From Ifrita kowaldi (taxonomy: Eukaryota; Chordata; Aves; Passeriformes; Cinclosomatidae), in NCBI GenBank assembly GCA_013398055.1, contig VZRS01015061.1:124001-188000 (forward strand): DNA of 64,000 nt, given 5' to 3'. A model generated the notes under the pieces. The model was not told the origin of the DNA. It ran no database searches and worked only from the letters and a program-made list of their open reading frames with translations. Below are positions 49,611 to 61,870 of the stretch, piece by piece. The translations under genes were made by a program, and so were the position numbers. Each line of letters begins with the position of its first letter. The stretch's first letter is position 1.

Positions 49611-52600
49611 AAGCAGTACTTGCAAATACGTACCTGACTTGAGCTGGGAGGTTCATTCTGGCTGAGGACAGGCTGGGCTGGTATGGCCAGCTTTGAGCCA
49701 GGGCTCACAGGTACTTTGCTTGTGTTCAGACTGACCCCTGAGATTCCCCTCACGAGTCATTGTTCCACACTCCCCATCAGCTGGGAAGAGATAGAGTTTA
49801 GAGACAGGGTGGCAGGGCTTGAAGGCACGGTACCAGCACAAACCCATTAAACCATCCTGCTGGGCAAAGAGGTGTAGCATCATTGCAGATGAGTCTGTTC
49901 AAGTCTGGCAGTGCTGCCCAGTTCCAGTTCAGTGCTGGGAATGACAGGCTGTCAGGATGGGTGACACAGGTGCATTTGGCACTTGGGTAAAATAGAGATT
50001 TTTCATCAGTACTGTGTTAGACATATTTTCTGTTGGTTCTGAGAGAGTCCTTGATTTGCTGAGTGTGCTGTCATCTCATTGAATCTCAGCACTTTGTAGG
50101 GCAGGTCCCTGGTGAGCCCAGTGCCAGTAAGAACAGTTCCTTTCTCTGCCTGGCATTTCCCTGTGAGTGATAGCAGTTGGAAATATCTGAGTCTGTTATT
50201 TTAAGAACATCTGTTGTTTCATGTCACAAACCATGGTGTTTTTCAACAGAAGCCAGTGTAAAAAGTTAGAATCCAGTTTACCAATTAAGGAAAAAATGGA
50301 CTAGTCTTTTCTTAATACAGTACAACTTGAACTAAATAGCGTGCAAGTGAAAATATAAGACAGGCTGTACAAAAACACATAGGAGAAATTAATATCCAGT
50401 ATAGAGAAGAACTGTTTGTTCTTCCATTGGAGTTTTTACTTATATTTGTCATGTTATTACTATGCATGTGGCCAAAAAAAAAGGAGCTGCTTAAGTTGGC
50501 AAAGTCCTTGAAAAAAGTTGTTTGAAATAGCGTGGGTGTTTTTTTCTCAGGAGGGACAGCTGTGCTTAGCTAGCATGTTGCTCAATGAGACCGTAAATTT
50601 TAGCGCTAATCTTCATTTCATGAATTGTTGGGTTTGCTGTTCTGAGTGATAATGTTCAAGGTTGGATATTAAGTTACTAAGAATTTTCTAGTACTGTGTT
50701 TTCTACACTGCATGTACAGCAATTTTTAATCTCCTGGGTAGGTGCTGTATATGTAGTGTAGGTCATCCCTTATCACACTATGCCTACAGCTAAGAAATAA
50801 ATGAACTCAAAGAAAGCACAATTTAGGACATTTTGAAAGCTTCAGATGAGTTTTCTGGTGGTATGTTTTCCACTGTGACAGTGTGCATTCTGAGCAGTAA
50901 TTACTTTTTTGGTTTTGGTGTTTTTTTGTTTTGTTTTGTTGTTGTTGTTTTGTTTGTTTTTTGTTTGTTTTTTTTTAAATAAAACTTTCTTTGAATGTGG
51001 TGGCAGTTTTCTTAAATGAAAAGCCTTACCCTCTGAGTCCTCCATGTCTGAGCAATTCTAACTGCACAGCAGTGGAGTCAATCCTGAGGGACTGCTTGAT
51101 AGGATTTATACCAACAGGTTACAAAATGTTGATTTCAGCAAAATTTTGTGATTTTTATCTCCACGGTATTGGTTTCTCTCTTTAGGTGACATCTGTCCGT
51201 TAGTATCTCTAGTGGGTTTCAGGGAAGACAGAGCAAGGTAATGCCATAAGCAGGACTAATGTACTCTTACAGGACAGACTTCATTGTTTTACAAATTAAC
51301 TTCTGTAAACATACATGCTTGGACTTCCAGAATTAAATAACTGTTTAGCCTTGTCCATTTCTTTATGTTAATTGCTTGAGACTTAATTTTAGCTGCTGTT
51401 ATCTCCTGAGTTGCTTTTTGTCATCTCCCAAATGAGAGGTCCAGGCAGTATGGCTTTAGGTTGGACAGTGCTGCATCCAGTAGGTAAATGGAGATTAGAG
51501 GGTTAAAAATTTTAACAAGTCACAATTTCAAACAGTTGCTTGCAAGGGCACACACACCTATTGATAAAGATCTATGCCTTTGGCATAAAAGAGTTCTGAA
51601 GATTGTATTAAGTAGGCATTTCTGTTCTAAATTGCATCAGACTCCACAATCTAATTTTGTAGGTAGCTTTAGTCTTTCTGATGACAGATTTTCCTTTGCA
51701 TGGTTTAATAAAGACTGAAAAAAATATTTCTTCAAATTTCATGTCAGGTTCTGTGACAAATCAGACATCTGAAGGTTGATGTTGCATGTGCTCACTGTAT
51801 GCCTTTTGTTATCTGTAAAACAGTCTGAAAACAAAAGCCTTGTTTTCTGTCCCTCCAACATATAAAATAATATGTGAAACAAAAAATCTTTTAAAAGTGT
51901 TGCTTACGTAGAAGAAAAAAAGGAAATTAAAAGAGTAATAAATCTTTGCATTATTTTCAGCTTGAGGAGTGGTGATAATGATGTCTCCAAAGACATATTT
52001 TAAGGTTTTTTTAGCTGTTGCTAAGAATAGTTTCCTTTTGTCTCACTTTTTCCTTCCCTTATCCAGTACTAGCTGACTGAGACATTTGGTTCTGTGTTTT
52101 CTATTATATCATTCTAAAGTTCATACTCTGCTTAGTAGCCTAGAAACACACTACAAGAAATAGGATATTTGTAAATAAAATTACACATTTATTCTGCCAG
52201 TTCTATGTTTAGTCCTTTTTTGGTTTCCTGGGAGAAATGTTTGTGGCACACTTTGTCTCAGATTTAATCAGTACCTATTCCTTAGCAAACATACTCTTCT
52301 CCTGTCAAAATACTGCATCAAGCTATACCTCCTCTGATCTGTTTAATCTAGATAAATGTTATAATGGGTTTTTGTCTTTTCCCACTCCAGACAGGTAAGA
52401 TTATCCGTAATGGAGATTGTACATTTTGTCTTGGCAGAAGTTTGCAAGATCCACAGTTGATGAATAGACATCCGCTCTGCTCAGAAGTGTTACTTGAAAT
52501 TAAATAGGCCTAACAGTAAATTAAATACATGGCTACACAATGAAACTACTTAAACTTCCTTTGACATTTTATAGTTGTTTTCCTCAATTTATATTTTCTC

Positions 52601-55600
52601 ACTTCTCTTTTATCAGTGTCACTAGGAAGAAAAGTTATTATGATAGCCAGGATCTTCTGCAACGTGTGGAACACGGCCTTTTTTGGTTTCTCCAGTTGCT
52701 GTCTAATTTACATCTGGCTTAACCGTATAGTGATGTACTCAATGTGCTCGCTGGGCAGACTGCAGGGGAATCCTTAAGCAAAGCAGTTGTGCCCTGCAGG
52801 GAAGGGCTTGACTGGCTGAATTACTACAAAGTGTTGTTTTACGATGAAAGGACAGGTTGCTTGAAAGCCTCAGTGAAATGAAAAGGGCAGCCCAGAAAAT
52901 CAATCTGTACCAACAGCTGTAATAGTTAATACAACACCCTGTTGTGCATGTTATGTGCTGTATCTAAGTATGATGGAAGTGGGATTATTCTGTGGCAATA
53001 AAGTTGCAAGTTGATTTTACATCTTGGATTCATCAGGTAAACCAGAACCCTCAGAGTTCTGAGTGATCATCTAAAATGACAGACTGTGGTGCTATGTTTG
53101 TTCTGCACATGTGTCCAGCCACGTTCAGAGACAGATCCAGGAACCTCTTCCAGGGGCTATGCCATTGCTGCTCCGCAGAGCAGAAGGAAGTGCAGAAAAG
53201 CACACTTTCATTGTTCCTTTGTGAGTTATTCTTGGTCCCCTCTTTGAGTTTCCAGGTCCTGGGATGAGATCCCCTCAGAGCTGTTGTGTGAATATGAAGT
53301 GAGAGTGGGATTCCTGAGAATGGGCAGGACCTGCATTTCTCAAAGCAACCCAGACATACTCAGCTGGAGAACAGGGAGCAAGCAGACTTGGCTGTAGCTG
53401 TTTATACAGGTTGGGCAGAATTTGGAAAGGGTTTTATTTCTGTCACCTACAAGTCTTGAATTCCCAGCCTTGTGTCCTCCAACCCCTTGTTATTCTTCTC
53501 TGCTTGATCTGAAGCTGTTCTGTCTCTTCCTTGCACCCTTTCACCTCTGCAATTTGTATCTGCAGTTTGGGACGTTACTTGCTTTTGCTTGCTTCCAACT
53601 GATGGACAGATGTTGGAACCCATGGGTTTGAAAAAGCTACTTTCATTGGGAATACTGCTGGGGGTAAAACTTGAAAGGCCACAAAGAAGCTGTTGGTGTA
53701 GATGAATGCTGGGAAATAAGGTTTTCTGTGGAAAACCTGCCTGGTCTCTGCTTTTTTTTTCCCCCCTCAGCAGCCAGAGCCTGCAGGGTTTTGGGTTCAC
53801 ATGCTGCTGAAACCCAAGTTCCTGGGCCTTGCAGCAGAGCATGAAAGATGTGCCCAGATCTCTTTTTCCAATGTCAGAAACATCAATTTCATTTTATCCT
53901 GAAAAGACTAATTTTTCAGGTTTTCTTTTTTCCTAACCTTTGTTCCATATGGAATGAAAAAAATGTATGAAATGTAGTATTTCCAGTAGATAAAGTTTTT
54001 GTCCTCCCTGTCTCCTCCCAGAGATGGTATGTTTGAAAAATACTTTGCAGGACCACCACTGTGTTTGTAGAAAATGTTGAGATAAATGTGTAGATAAGCT
54101 GTGTTTAGAAACATATGGTTATCTTCATCAGTATGATAGGAGGGCTCATCAAAGTCACTTCACTCTCTACAACCATGGCTAGAAAAGGGAATTACTGTAG
54201 TAAATCTGGTTAGTTATGTAAGCCTGCTTGCGTGATATAGTATCTCAAATGCATACCCTTGGTTTTTAAACATAATTTACTTTTATGATTTTCCACCTGT
54301 TACTTACTCTTTGTAATGCTGATATTTTTATGATGTTGGGAAATTCTTAATTGCCAACTGATTTATCATCTGTTAGGGACTAAATGGGAAGCCTTTAGAC
54401 TTCAAAGGGCATTTAGACTGCATTTGCTGCTTGGATGGGCCTTTTATGCAACTTTTCTTTTGCAGAGTTGTAGGGCTACAGACGAACAACATGTCTGAAT
54501 TTTACTCATTACTTTTAATTTGTTTGCTTTGTTGAAGGTGCACACAGATGTATATACAATTTTAAGGATGTACTATATGCCTCATTCATTATTTTTCATT
54601 TTTAACATAGAGGAACTGATTTATCACTGACATTTACACTAGCACAAGGTGTTTGTAAATGGTACTGATGTCCTGGTGGTATTCTACATTTCTCATAAAG
54701 GATAAATAACCAATCAAGAGTGCAAAGTAGCTGACAGGCAGGACTAGACAGTTGTATGCTCCTGACATGTTGTGACTTGCTAAGTCCCACTCCCTGAAGA
54801 TAGAAATAGTACACAGAAATAGCATAGAGGATAGAGGAACAGCTCCAAAGATGTTTACTTTTAAAAAAACACGCATTTTTTTATTAATTATGTTTACTAC
54901 TATGGTACTCAAACGTTAGTTAACAAGGACCCATTGTGCAGGGTCCAAATCAAACATAGTAGCAGACATCTTCCCCTAAAGGAGAGCAATTTCTCCGTGA
55001 TTCTACTCTTTGTAGTATTTTGTGGGTGGAGCACAAAGTGCCTCCCTGGTTTCTTTTGTGATTTAATTAACCAAGAACAGTGCGTGGTACTTTCCAGAAT
55101 TGATGTGGTAAATCTTTACTAGAGGACTTAAAACACAGTGGGATGTCTCACTGTGCTATTTGCAGTGGCGTTACTCTGTTCTTGCTTCAGTCAATGACAA
55201 AACCTCCAGGGAAATGAGTGAGGATGTATCCACTGACAAGCCGGCTCTTATTTTCAGTATCACAAAGTGCAAGGGAATAGAACCGCTACAGAGACCGAGG
55301 TTAAAGAGTTAATCATGTTGGTACTATAACAGGTAGTCAGTCTTCTGACAGCTCCAGGAGATGACTGCATAAGTTTTTATTTAGATACTCTATAATTATA
55401 TAGACTTTCAGCTGTTTGGGCCTTTTGGCCCTTTTGTAACTTGTGATGTAGATTGTCTATTTAAAAGATAGGATGAAAACTTAGGTGAGAGCAAATGAGT
55501 TTGCTGAATTGTTTATCTGTCCCACCCCAAAAGGAAGGATTGACCTTGATGCAGATATTGTAATTGAACTGGAAAAGATGGGTAAACTTCATACCTGTGG

Positions 55601-55945
55601 ACCATAATACTTTACTAACTTTTGCTGCTCATGATAGTGGTTCTTGGCAGATTCCACCCTGTCTGCAGCTGATGTGTGACATCTATTTTGGAAATTTAAT
55701 CTGGGATAAGTATATTAAAAATCTGAACAGACAAATACCATGGCTGCAACCATTAGTTTGGGATACAGGCATAGCTAATTGTTTTTGTGTAATATGGAGA
55801 TGTCCAGCCCATCTGGGTCTAATTTCCATTATTAGGGACAGGCTCCAGCAGCAATAATTTCTTGCTCCAGGAACATTTTTAAAAGTAAACCCAGTTCTTA
55901 ATCACTCATTTTCATTTTCAAAACTCTAGTCCTCTGGTAATTAAG
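49611..55945. other. Intron sequence without recognised features
   Basis: AT-rich sequence with one long T/G-rich tract (50,905-50,977). No exon or named repeat is seen. Confidence 0.5.
50905..50977 (+). repeat. T/G-rich simple-sequence tract
   Basis: About 73 bases of almost pure T and G. Similar shorter tracts lie at 24,452-24,515, 27,601-27,644 and 41,715-41,768. All four are T/G-rich on the + strand inside collagen intron 2. Confidence 0.9.
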
Positions 55946-57067
55946 TGTCCTGGTTTGAAAGACAGGTGTCTGCTAAGGAAGGCAGTAGCCTCCCTTGGAA
56001 TGGAAGATGTAACCCCCTTCCCTCTGAATTATTATAATTTTGAAATTAAGGGGCTTTCAGGCAAAGATGAGAATAGGAATAACAGTTCTTTACAAGTATG
56101 TACAACAAGGCAAACAAACAACGAACAGAGCCCGAACCCAGTGCCAGCCTCTCTGGGCTGCCAGCACCTTCCCCTCGGGTGCAGTTCCGCTCACAGCCGG
56201 CAGGGGCGCTGGTGGCTCCCGGCCGGGCAGGGAGGTGCGATGGTTCCCCGCGCCTGCAGGGGGCGCTGTGGCGCGAGCTCGGTACCCTCACGCGGCAATG
56301 GCGGCTTGGGGGAGCCGGGAAGGGATGGAAGAAAGTCTTCACAAACCCCCAGGGGCAGCCGATCCCCATGCCCCAGCAGGACCCACGGGAGCAGCGAACT
56401 GGAGCGGCAGGAATGAGCACAACATCCCGGCTGGTAGACGAGATGTATCAAACTCCTCAGCTGTAGGTGGGAACTCAGCACCTCTGGGCAGGCAGGGGGT
56501 GCGGAGCTACAGTGCAGCGAACACTCAGAGCAGTGGCAAAGGAACGGCGGGGGCAGGGCAGCAGCGGCCCGGGTACCAGCATGGCAGGGAAAGGCGGGCT
56601 CGGGATCCCGGGGTTTTTCCCCTGAGGCACTGGAGCAGATGGTGAAAAGTCCCTCTTTTAGTGAGGTAGGGTGTTAAATAGGGTCCCAATGAAATGTCCA
56701 CTCCAGCAAGCAGAGCTCCACTCACGGTAGAAGGAAGGCAGCAGAAGGCAGAACCTCGCAGTGGTGATGAATTCTCCCCACAGCCACCGCAGCTTCTCTC
56801 CCCTCTGAATGCCGAGAGCACAAGAGAGCGAGGGACTCCACCCAACACCTTTTCCCCAGTCCAAATCTTTCAGCATCTCTGCCCTACATGAGAAAACCCC
56901 AGGTAAAGGAGAGTAGCCAGCTGGACCCCTCCCCCGAGCTGTGGCCAGGTCTTTTGTCTGTTTTAAGTATCCAGTCCTTATTGTCTCCTAGCAACACGTA
57001 TGGGAAAAATTCCTTAAGAGGAAAAAAGAACCCAAAAAACAAAAGGAGAACTCCTAAAACCCCAACA
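55946..57067 (+). mobile_element. Solo LTR with 5-bp target-site duplication
   Basis: This 1,122-bp element starts TGTCCTGGTTTGAAAGACAG and ends ...AACCCCAACA. It is flanked by exact ttaag copies at 55,941-55,945 and 57,068-57,072. TG...CA termini plus a short direct repeat are the mark of retroviral integration, and absence of internal coding means LTR-LTR recombination removed the body. It contains attattataattttgaaat and aaggggctttcaggcaaag, which I associate with a passerine LTR family. Its middle (about 56,150-56,600) is GC-rich and CpG-containing, unlike the surrounding intron. Confidence 0.85.
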
Positions 57068-57072
57068 TTAAG

Positions 57073-60000
57073 CATGGTACATCAGAGTTTTTAATGAGTG
57101 ACTTGATAATATAACTGGCAGGATGTTGCCCTCTGCTTAAACACTTCAATTCTGCAAATATTTATGGAAGCTTGTGGAAGCTGATACACACTTGCTTTCG
57201 TGTCAGATTGTCCTTTCCTCTGACTAGTTAGTATAGGACAAACCAGTGTTCTGTCCCTGACAGTCACCCCTGTTGCTGGTTTATATATTCTTGCCAGAGA
57301 TCTTTTTCTGTACCTTGTCAGTTACTGATGGGCACGTAAAGTGCTGCTGAGCAGCAGTGGGGTATTGAGAACACCGTTTAAATAAAATTTGTTCACTTTT
57401 CTGGCATTTGCCTTTCTGACGAATGTATGGATGGGCATTATGTCGCCACCTAAGTCTTCATTCACAAATTTAACTCCTAAAAGCCATGAAGGCTCAAATG
57501 AGTGAGGTTATCACAGCAGCTCATGAAGTGAACAAAGATACTAGGCTTCACTAATTTTTTTGCAGTGAAATTTTGCGAGGGTATCTGAATGTCTGGTACT
57601 GTGAATATAATTTCCTTATTAGTCATCAGCAGGTAATATGATTCTAAATTACATAAAATTTGTTTATTTGAAGCTTCCAGAAGTTTTCATTATACTTCCT
57701 TCCAAGCTTTTAATTATGAAGTTTCTTGTTATGGTTTTGTAGTGCTGTAGTGGAGCAGTCCTTAACCTGAGTTGGGAAGTTACTGGAGATAAGCGTTGGG
57801 GAAAAAAAACTTCATCCCTGTCATATCTCTTTATGCAAGTTAGAGATTCTTTCACTTTCTGTTTTATCATTGTCAACTTTTTTTTTCTCATCATCCTTTT
57901 TTCCTTTTTTATCACGAGTATGCTGATTTTTTTGGTGTACTTTACATACTCCAATTTTGTGTGCTGCCATTCCTTGGAATCCATTCTTTACTAAATTTTT
58001 CCAATTTCTTTGCCCATTTCCACCACTGCTATTTTTTCTTCCCCCTGATAAGGATGATGTTTTTAACCTTTCTGTGGTCCTTCCCCCAAACATGCCCTCA
58101 GCCTGTTCCTCTGGCTTCATTTTCCTATCTGATTGAAGTCATTGTCTTCAGACGAGATTTTTATGTTTTGCAGTTGATCCTTTGAAACAGAGCAGAAGTT
58201 TTGATGCAAAATTGAGCCCCAGCTCTTGCATCTGAGCTGTGCTTCCTACCAGTGCTGCAGGTACAATTTTTGGATTTGCAGGCAAGTCCTTCTAGGTCAT
58301 GTACATTTATTCTGTTGCCTTGTATATTGCTCTAGAGAAGCTGGAATGAAGATTCTGGGACACCTGGTGTGGCATCACAGCTGTCAGGTCTCTTTACTCT
58401 CTTTGGCTCCAGTCCAGAACAAGCTGAAGTCAATGGAAAGATTCAAATGCCACTGCTTCTTCATGAATCAACTGTGCATAAATGCTTGATAGAGGTACAC
58501 CAGAAGCAGGAGAGGAAAATTGTCCTTACAATGACTTGGTTTTGAATGTCTTTTAATAATAGTTTCTCACTCGTATCGATACTTAAATAAAGTGGGTTTT
58601 TTCTATATTGAAATCATGGTAGTGATTCTTATGTAAGCCTGAAATAACTCAGTTAAAATCGATATGTATATTACTCAGTTTATATTATGACTATTGAAAT
58701 CTCAGAGTATGTATTTTTGTAGCAGTGCTGCTATTTTGTTTTTTGTTTTTTCAAGGTCTTGGTCTGCTTCCATACACTGAAGTGCAAACAGTTTCATTAA
58801 TTTCTGTTATAATGGTGGTGCTTACCACTGTAACTAACAACCTTATTTTTTTAATTTTTATTGTTTCTCAAGAGCATATTCATCAATGTGAAATGTAGAG
58901 CAGTAGGAAAAAATCTCTTCCCTGAATACATACACAGAACAAATATGACAGGCTCATGTTTACATGGTCAGGTTACAATCTCTAGATGTTTGAATGACCT
59001 TGCATTCATATATGTGAATAGAAAAATGTATTAAACCTTTTCAGAAGAGAACAGTGTGGTCTAGAATCTTATATGCAGCCTTTAGAGTTATATTCACAAA
59101 CATTATGCACATGTCTGTTTGCTATTTAAGTAGTCCTGGAGTGTCTGATGTCAGCTACTTCCCCTAAATAAAATACTCAGGACATGGACACCTGGTTTGG
59201 AGCCAACTGGCTTTGCTTTGCTTCCTTTCCAAATGCCTTCATTCACAAGTGAGCAAAATGACTCCTCATGCTGTGAAAAAGAAACCTAGAAGTACACGGT
59301 GAACACAATTTTACACAAAATACAGACACATTTTGAGTTTTTAACAAAGCTCAGTGAGAGTTTCATCCAACTTCAATAAATTAAAGGGAAATATTTCTTT
59401 TGACTTCAGTGGGATTTTGACTGCAGCCATATTTACAAATTGCATCACTGATGGGAGCAGCAGGAGCCAGGGGCATGGAAGGAATCGTGGATTTTTGTCC
59501 AGCCTTTGCCCCTGGGAACGACCTGACTGCCACCAGAGGCCAGGGGATTGGTGCTCCAAGGCACTGACTATTGCGAGGCAGTGACCTTGGAGGGATCCAG
59601 AGCTGTGGTGAAAGGAAACCTCTTTGCAAGTGCTCACTCATAGGAGACAGCTGAATGGACAAAACCATGGGCCCCAGAGGCTTGTGCAAATGACTACTGG
59701 AACAAGGAATAATCTGGAGAAAAAGTTGATTGGAAGTTGAAATCTTTGAAGAATGTAAGGTTGAATAAGTGTCTGGGAAAGCATAGTCTGACTACCTGGA
59801 GGCATAAAGCTGTGTGCGAAGGGTTTGAATGTACGGTTAAATGTCAGGAATAGATATACACATTGCCTAGCAATGGGTCCAGATTTCCACTGTGAAATGT
59901 TCATATAAGCATGGCAAAATTTGTGTCTTGGTGCACTTCTCTCTGCAAACAAGTTCACAAAAAAATGACCTCTCAGCAGGGTGTCCATTAAGATGGGGAC

Positions 60001-61786
60001 CAGTTTTCATGTACTGTTTCACGTTGCATACTCAAGCTCATGGCGATCATTCCTTGTCTGAGAAGAAAGTTTGGAGATGCTCTTACAGTCTATTATATAA
60101 CCTCTAGATAGAGTTTGTCTCCTTCTCTTTGCCATTGGGTAGTTCATAGGCTGGTTGATTGATTTTGTTTTGTTTGCTGTTTGTTTTTTTTTACCTCTAC
60201 TTCATTCTATGTTTTATTTCCTGCTGCTGGCAGTCAGAATTGTCTATGGTGTATTTCCCGTTATGGTGCCTCTCTTGTGCTGTCTTTCTCTTTTCAGCTC
60301 AAGTTTTGTGGTAGATCCTACCACAGGATTTTAATTAGTCCAAAAGCCCCATATCTAATGGGGCCTCATCTGAACAAAAGTGCCAAAAAGTCTGCAAAGT
60401 GGTTTTATTGTGGTTTTTTTATACTTGATGCCTCTTAGAATTGTTTGAAGGTTGTTACAACTATTTTACAGCAAGAAATAATGCTCATTTCTGGCTAGGA
60501 AAGTATGGGAGGTTGGATTTAGGGCTTTTTGTTAATATCTGTTCATTCTAAAACCAAAGATTTTTAATTTAGCAAAACTGTGTAAACATCAGCATGTATA
60601 GAGGTTTTTATTTACTTTCAGCAGAAAAATGATCAAGTGATGTAAGACTAGTTATTTTCTCTGAGAAAGCTGATTCAAAGAAGTTCAAAAGTTGAGAAGC
60701 TTGCATGAATTGTCTTTCATTTTTCACGTTCCTCACTGTCAGGAAATTTTAAAGGCTTTAAAAATATTTCCTGTGAATGCTTTTAGTAAGGAAATGTTCA
60801 GCTCCAGTCTGAACTTGTTTTGACATTTAGTTTGGTCACCTTGATATAAGAAGCTGAAATGTTTATTCCTTTCAGAACTTCAAACCCTAGGGACTGTACC
60901 TGAGCATGGTGGAGAGTGAAAGTTTCCATAGAGAGGGGTGTTCATAGTGTGTGACAAAACTACAGTGCTAAAGGGGACCTTTTTCCAGGATTTACAGTGT
61001 TGTCAGTAGCATTGCTGGGCTTTGGGCAGCCCAGTCCTTCAAACTTGTTGAGTGTGGACGCAGGTCAAACTCTCTAAACTCATGTAGTTAACTTTCATGT
61101 GCTCTATTAGCTAGCAATTAAGTTTGTGATATAGAGACTTCAGATTGACATAAATTCTGTAATTATTATTGAAATAACTAATGCTAGTGTAGCAAATTTG
61201 GAATATATTTTCAGTTTAAATCCAAATCCATGGTGATTTCCTACACAATTCCTTGCACATATGTTCTTAGTTAAAAATGCCATTTTCTCTCATCCAGTAG
61301 CTTTCGTTCTTGTGGTTCAGAGATGCAGCTTCTTGTTCTTAGAAACATGCAAGGGTCCCAAAATTAAATTTGCGTTCATAGTTCCTGTTGATGTAGAGAT
61401 ACTTGTTGATGCAGGATGGCTGAGACACAAGTTGCAGTTATCAATTAAGATCCTAGTCTAATAGTGTACTGAGTATCTCAAAACATCATCTAGTTTTATG
61501 GGTTTGAGACCCCTAGGAAACACTCTGCACCTTGCAGAATAGCACCAACTTGTGTTCACTTGTCCTCAAAGAATTTCTAACCCAACTTTTTCTGTTTATT
61601 TGGTGATTCTGAAAATGACCCAGTTGTGGAGAAGTTAAAATGTAATTGTATTTTGCCCAATTACTTCCCAGCAAATTCACACAACGAAGGTCATGTAGGT
61701 GAAAAGTGTTGAAACCAAGCATTTTAATTAAAGAAGATCTTCAGCTAACAAATAGTTATGTAATTCAATTTTTTTTTTTTTTTTAG
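57073..61786. other. Intron sequence leading to the 7S exon
   Basis: AT-rich and without recognised repeats or exons. It ends in an 18-T polypyrimidine tract and the AG acceptor used by the exon at 61,787. Confidence 0.55.
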
Positions 61787-61870
61787 GGTGGAAAGAAGTC
61801 CTACAGTGGGCCATGTGGGGGCCGCGATTGCAGCGCAGGATGCAAATGTTTTCCAGAGAAGGGTGCACGG
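61787..61870 (+). CDS. COL4A6: Type IV collagen alpha2-like chain, start of the 7S domain
   Basis: These 28 codons in phase 0 have a strong acceptor (a run of 18 T then AG) and the donor gtaagt. They contain the family signature GPCGGRDCSAGCKCFPEKGAR. In the mature chain the four cysteines fall at residues 31, 36, 40 and 42 (counting from the initiator Met); in type IV collagens such N-terminal 7S cysteines, with lysines, cross-link four triple-helical protomers. The CGG-DCS-xx-C-x-C-x-PEKG pattern marks the alpha2/alpha4/alpha6 class. KSY before the first Cys and CFPEKGAR favour alpha6; CGGRDCS and GC are shared with alpha2. The Gly-X-Y repeat would begin in the next exon, outside the window. 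Confidence 0.93.

Larger units (their letters stand above)
21125..61786 (+). other. Intron 2 of the type IV collagen gene (40.7 kb)
   Basis: It runs from the gtaagt donor after the signal-peptide exon to the acceptor before the 7S exon. It contains two songbird-type LTRs, two CR1 fragments and several T/G-rich tracts, all listed separately. The + strand is T- and G-rich over A and C, as expected for a long intron transcribed on this strand. I found no exon with convincing splice sites and coding content inside it; the open frames present are short and look like chance. Alternative first exons or enhancers could lie here but cannot be recognised by eye. Confidence 0.8.
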
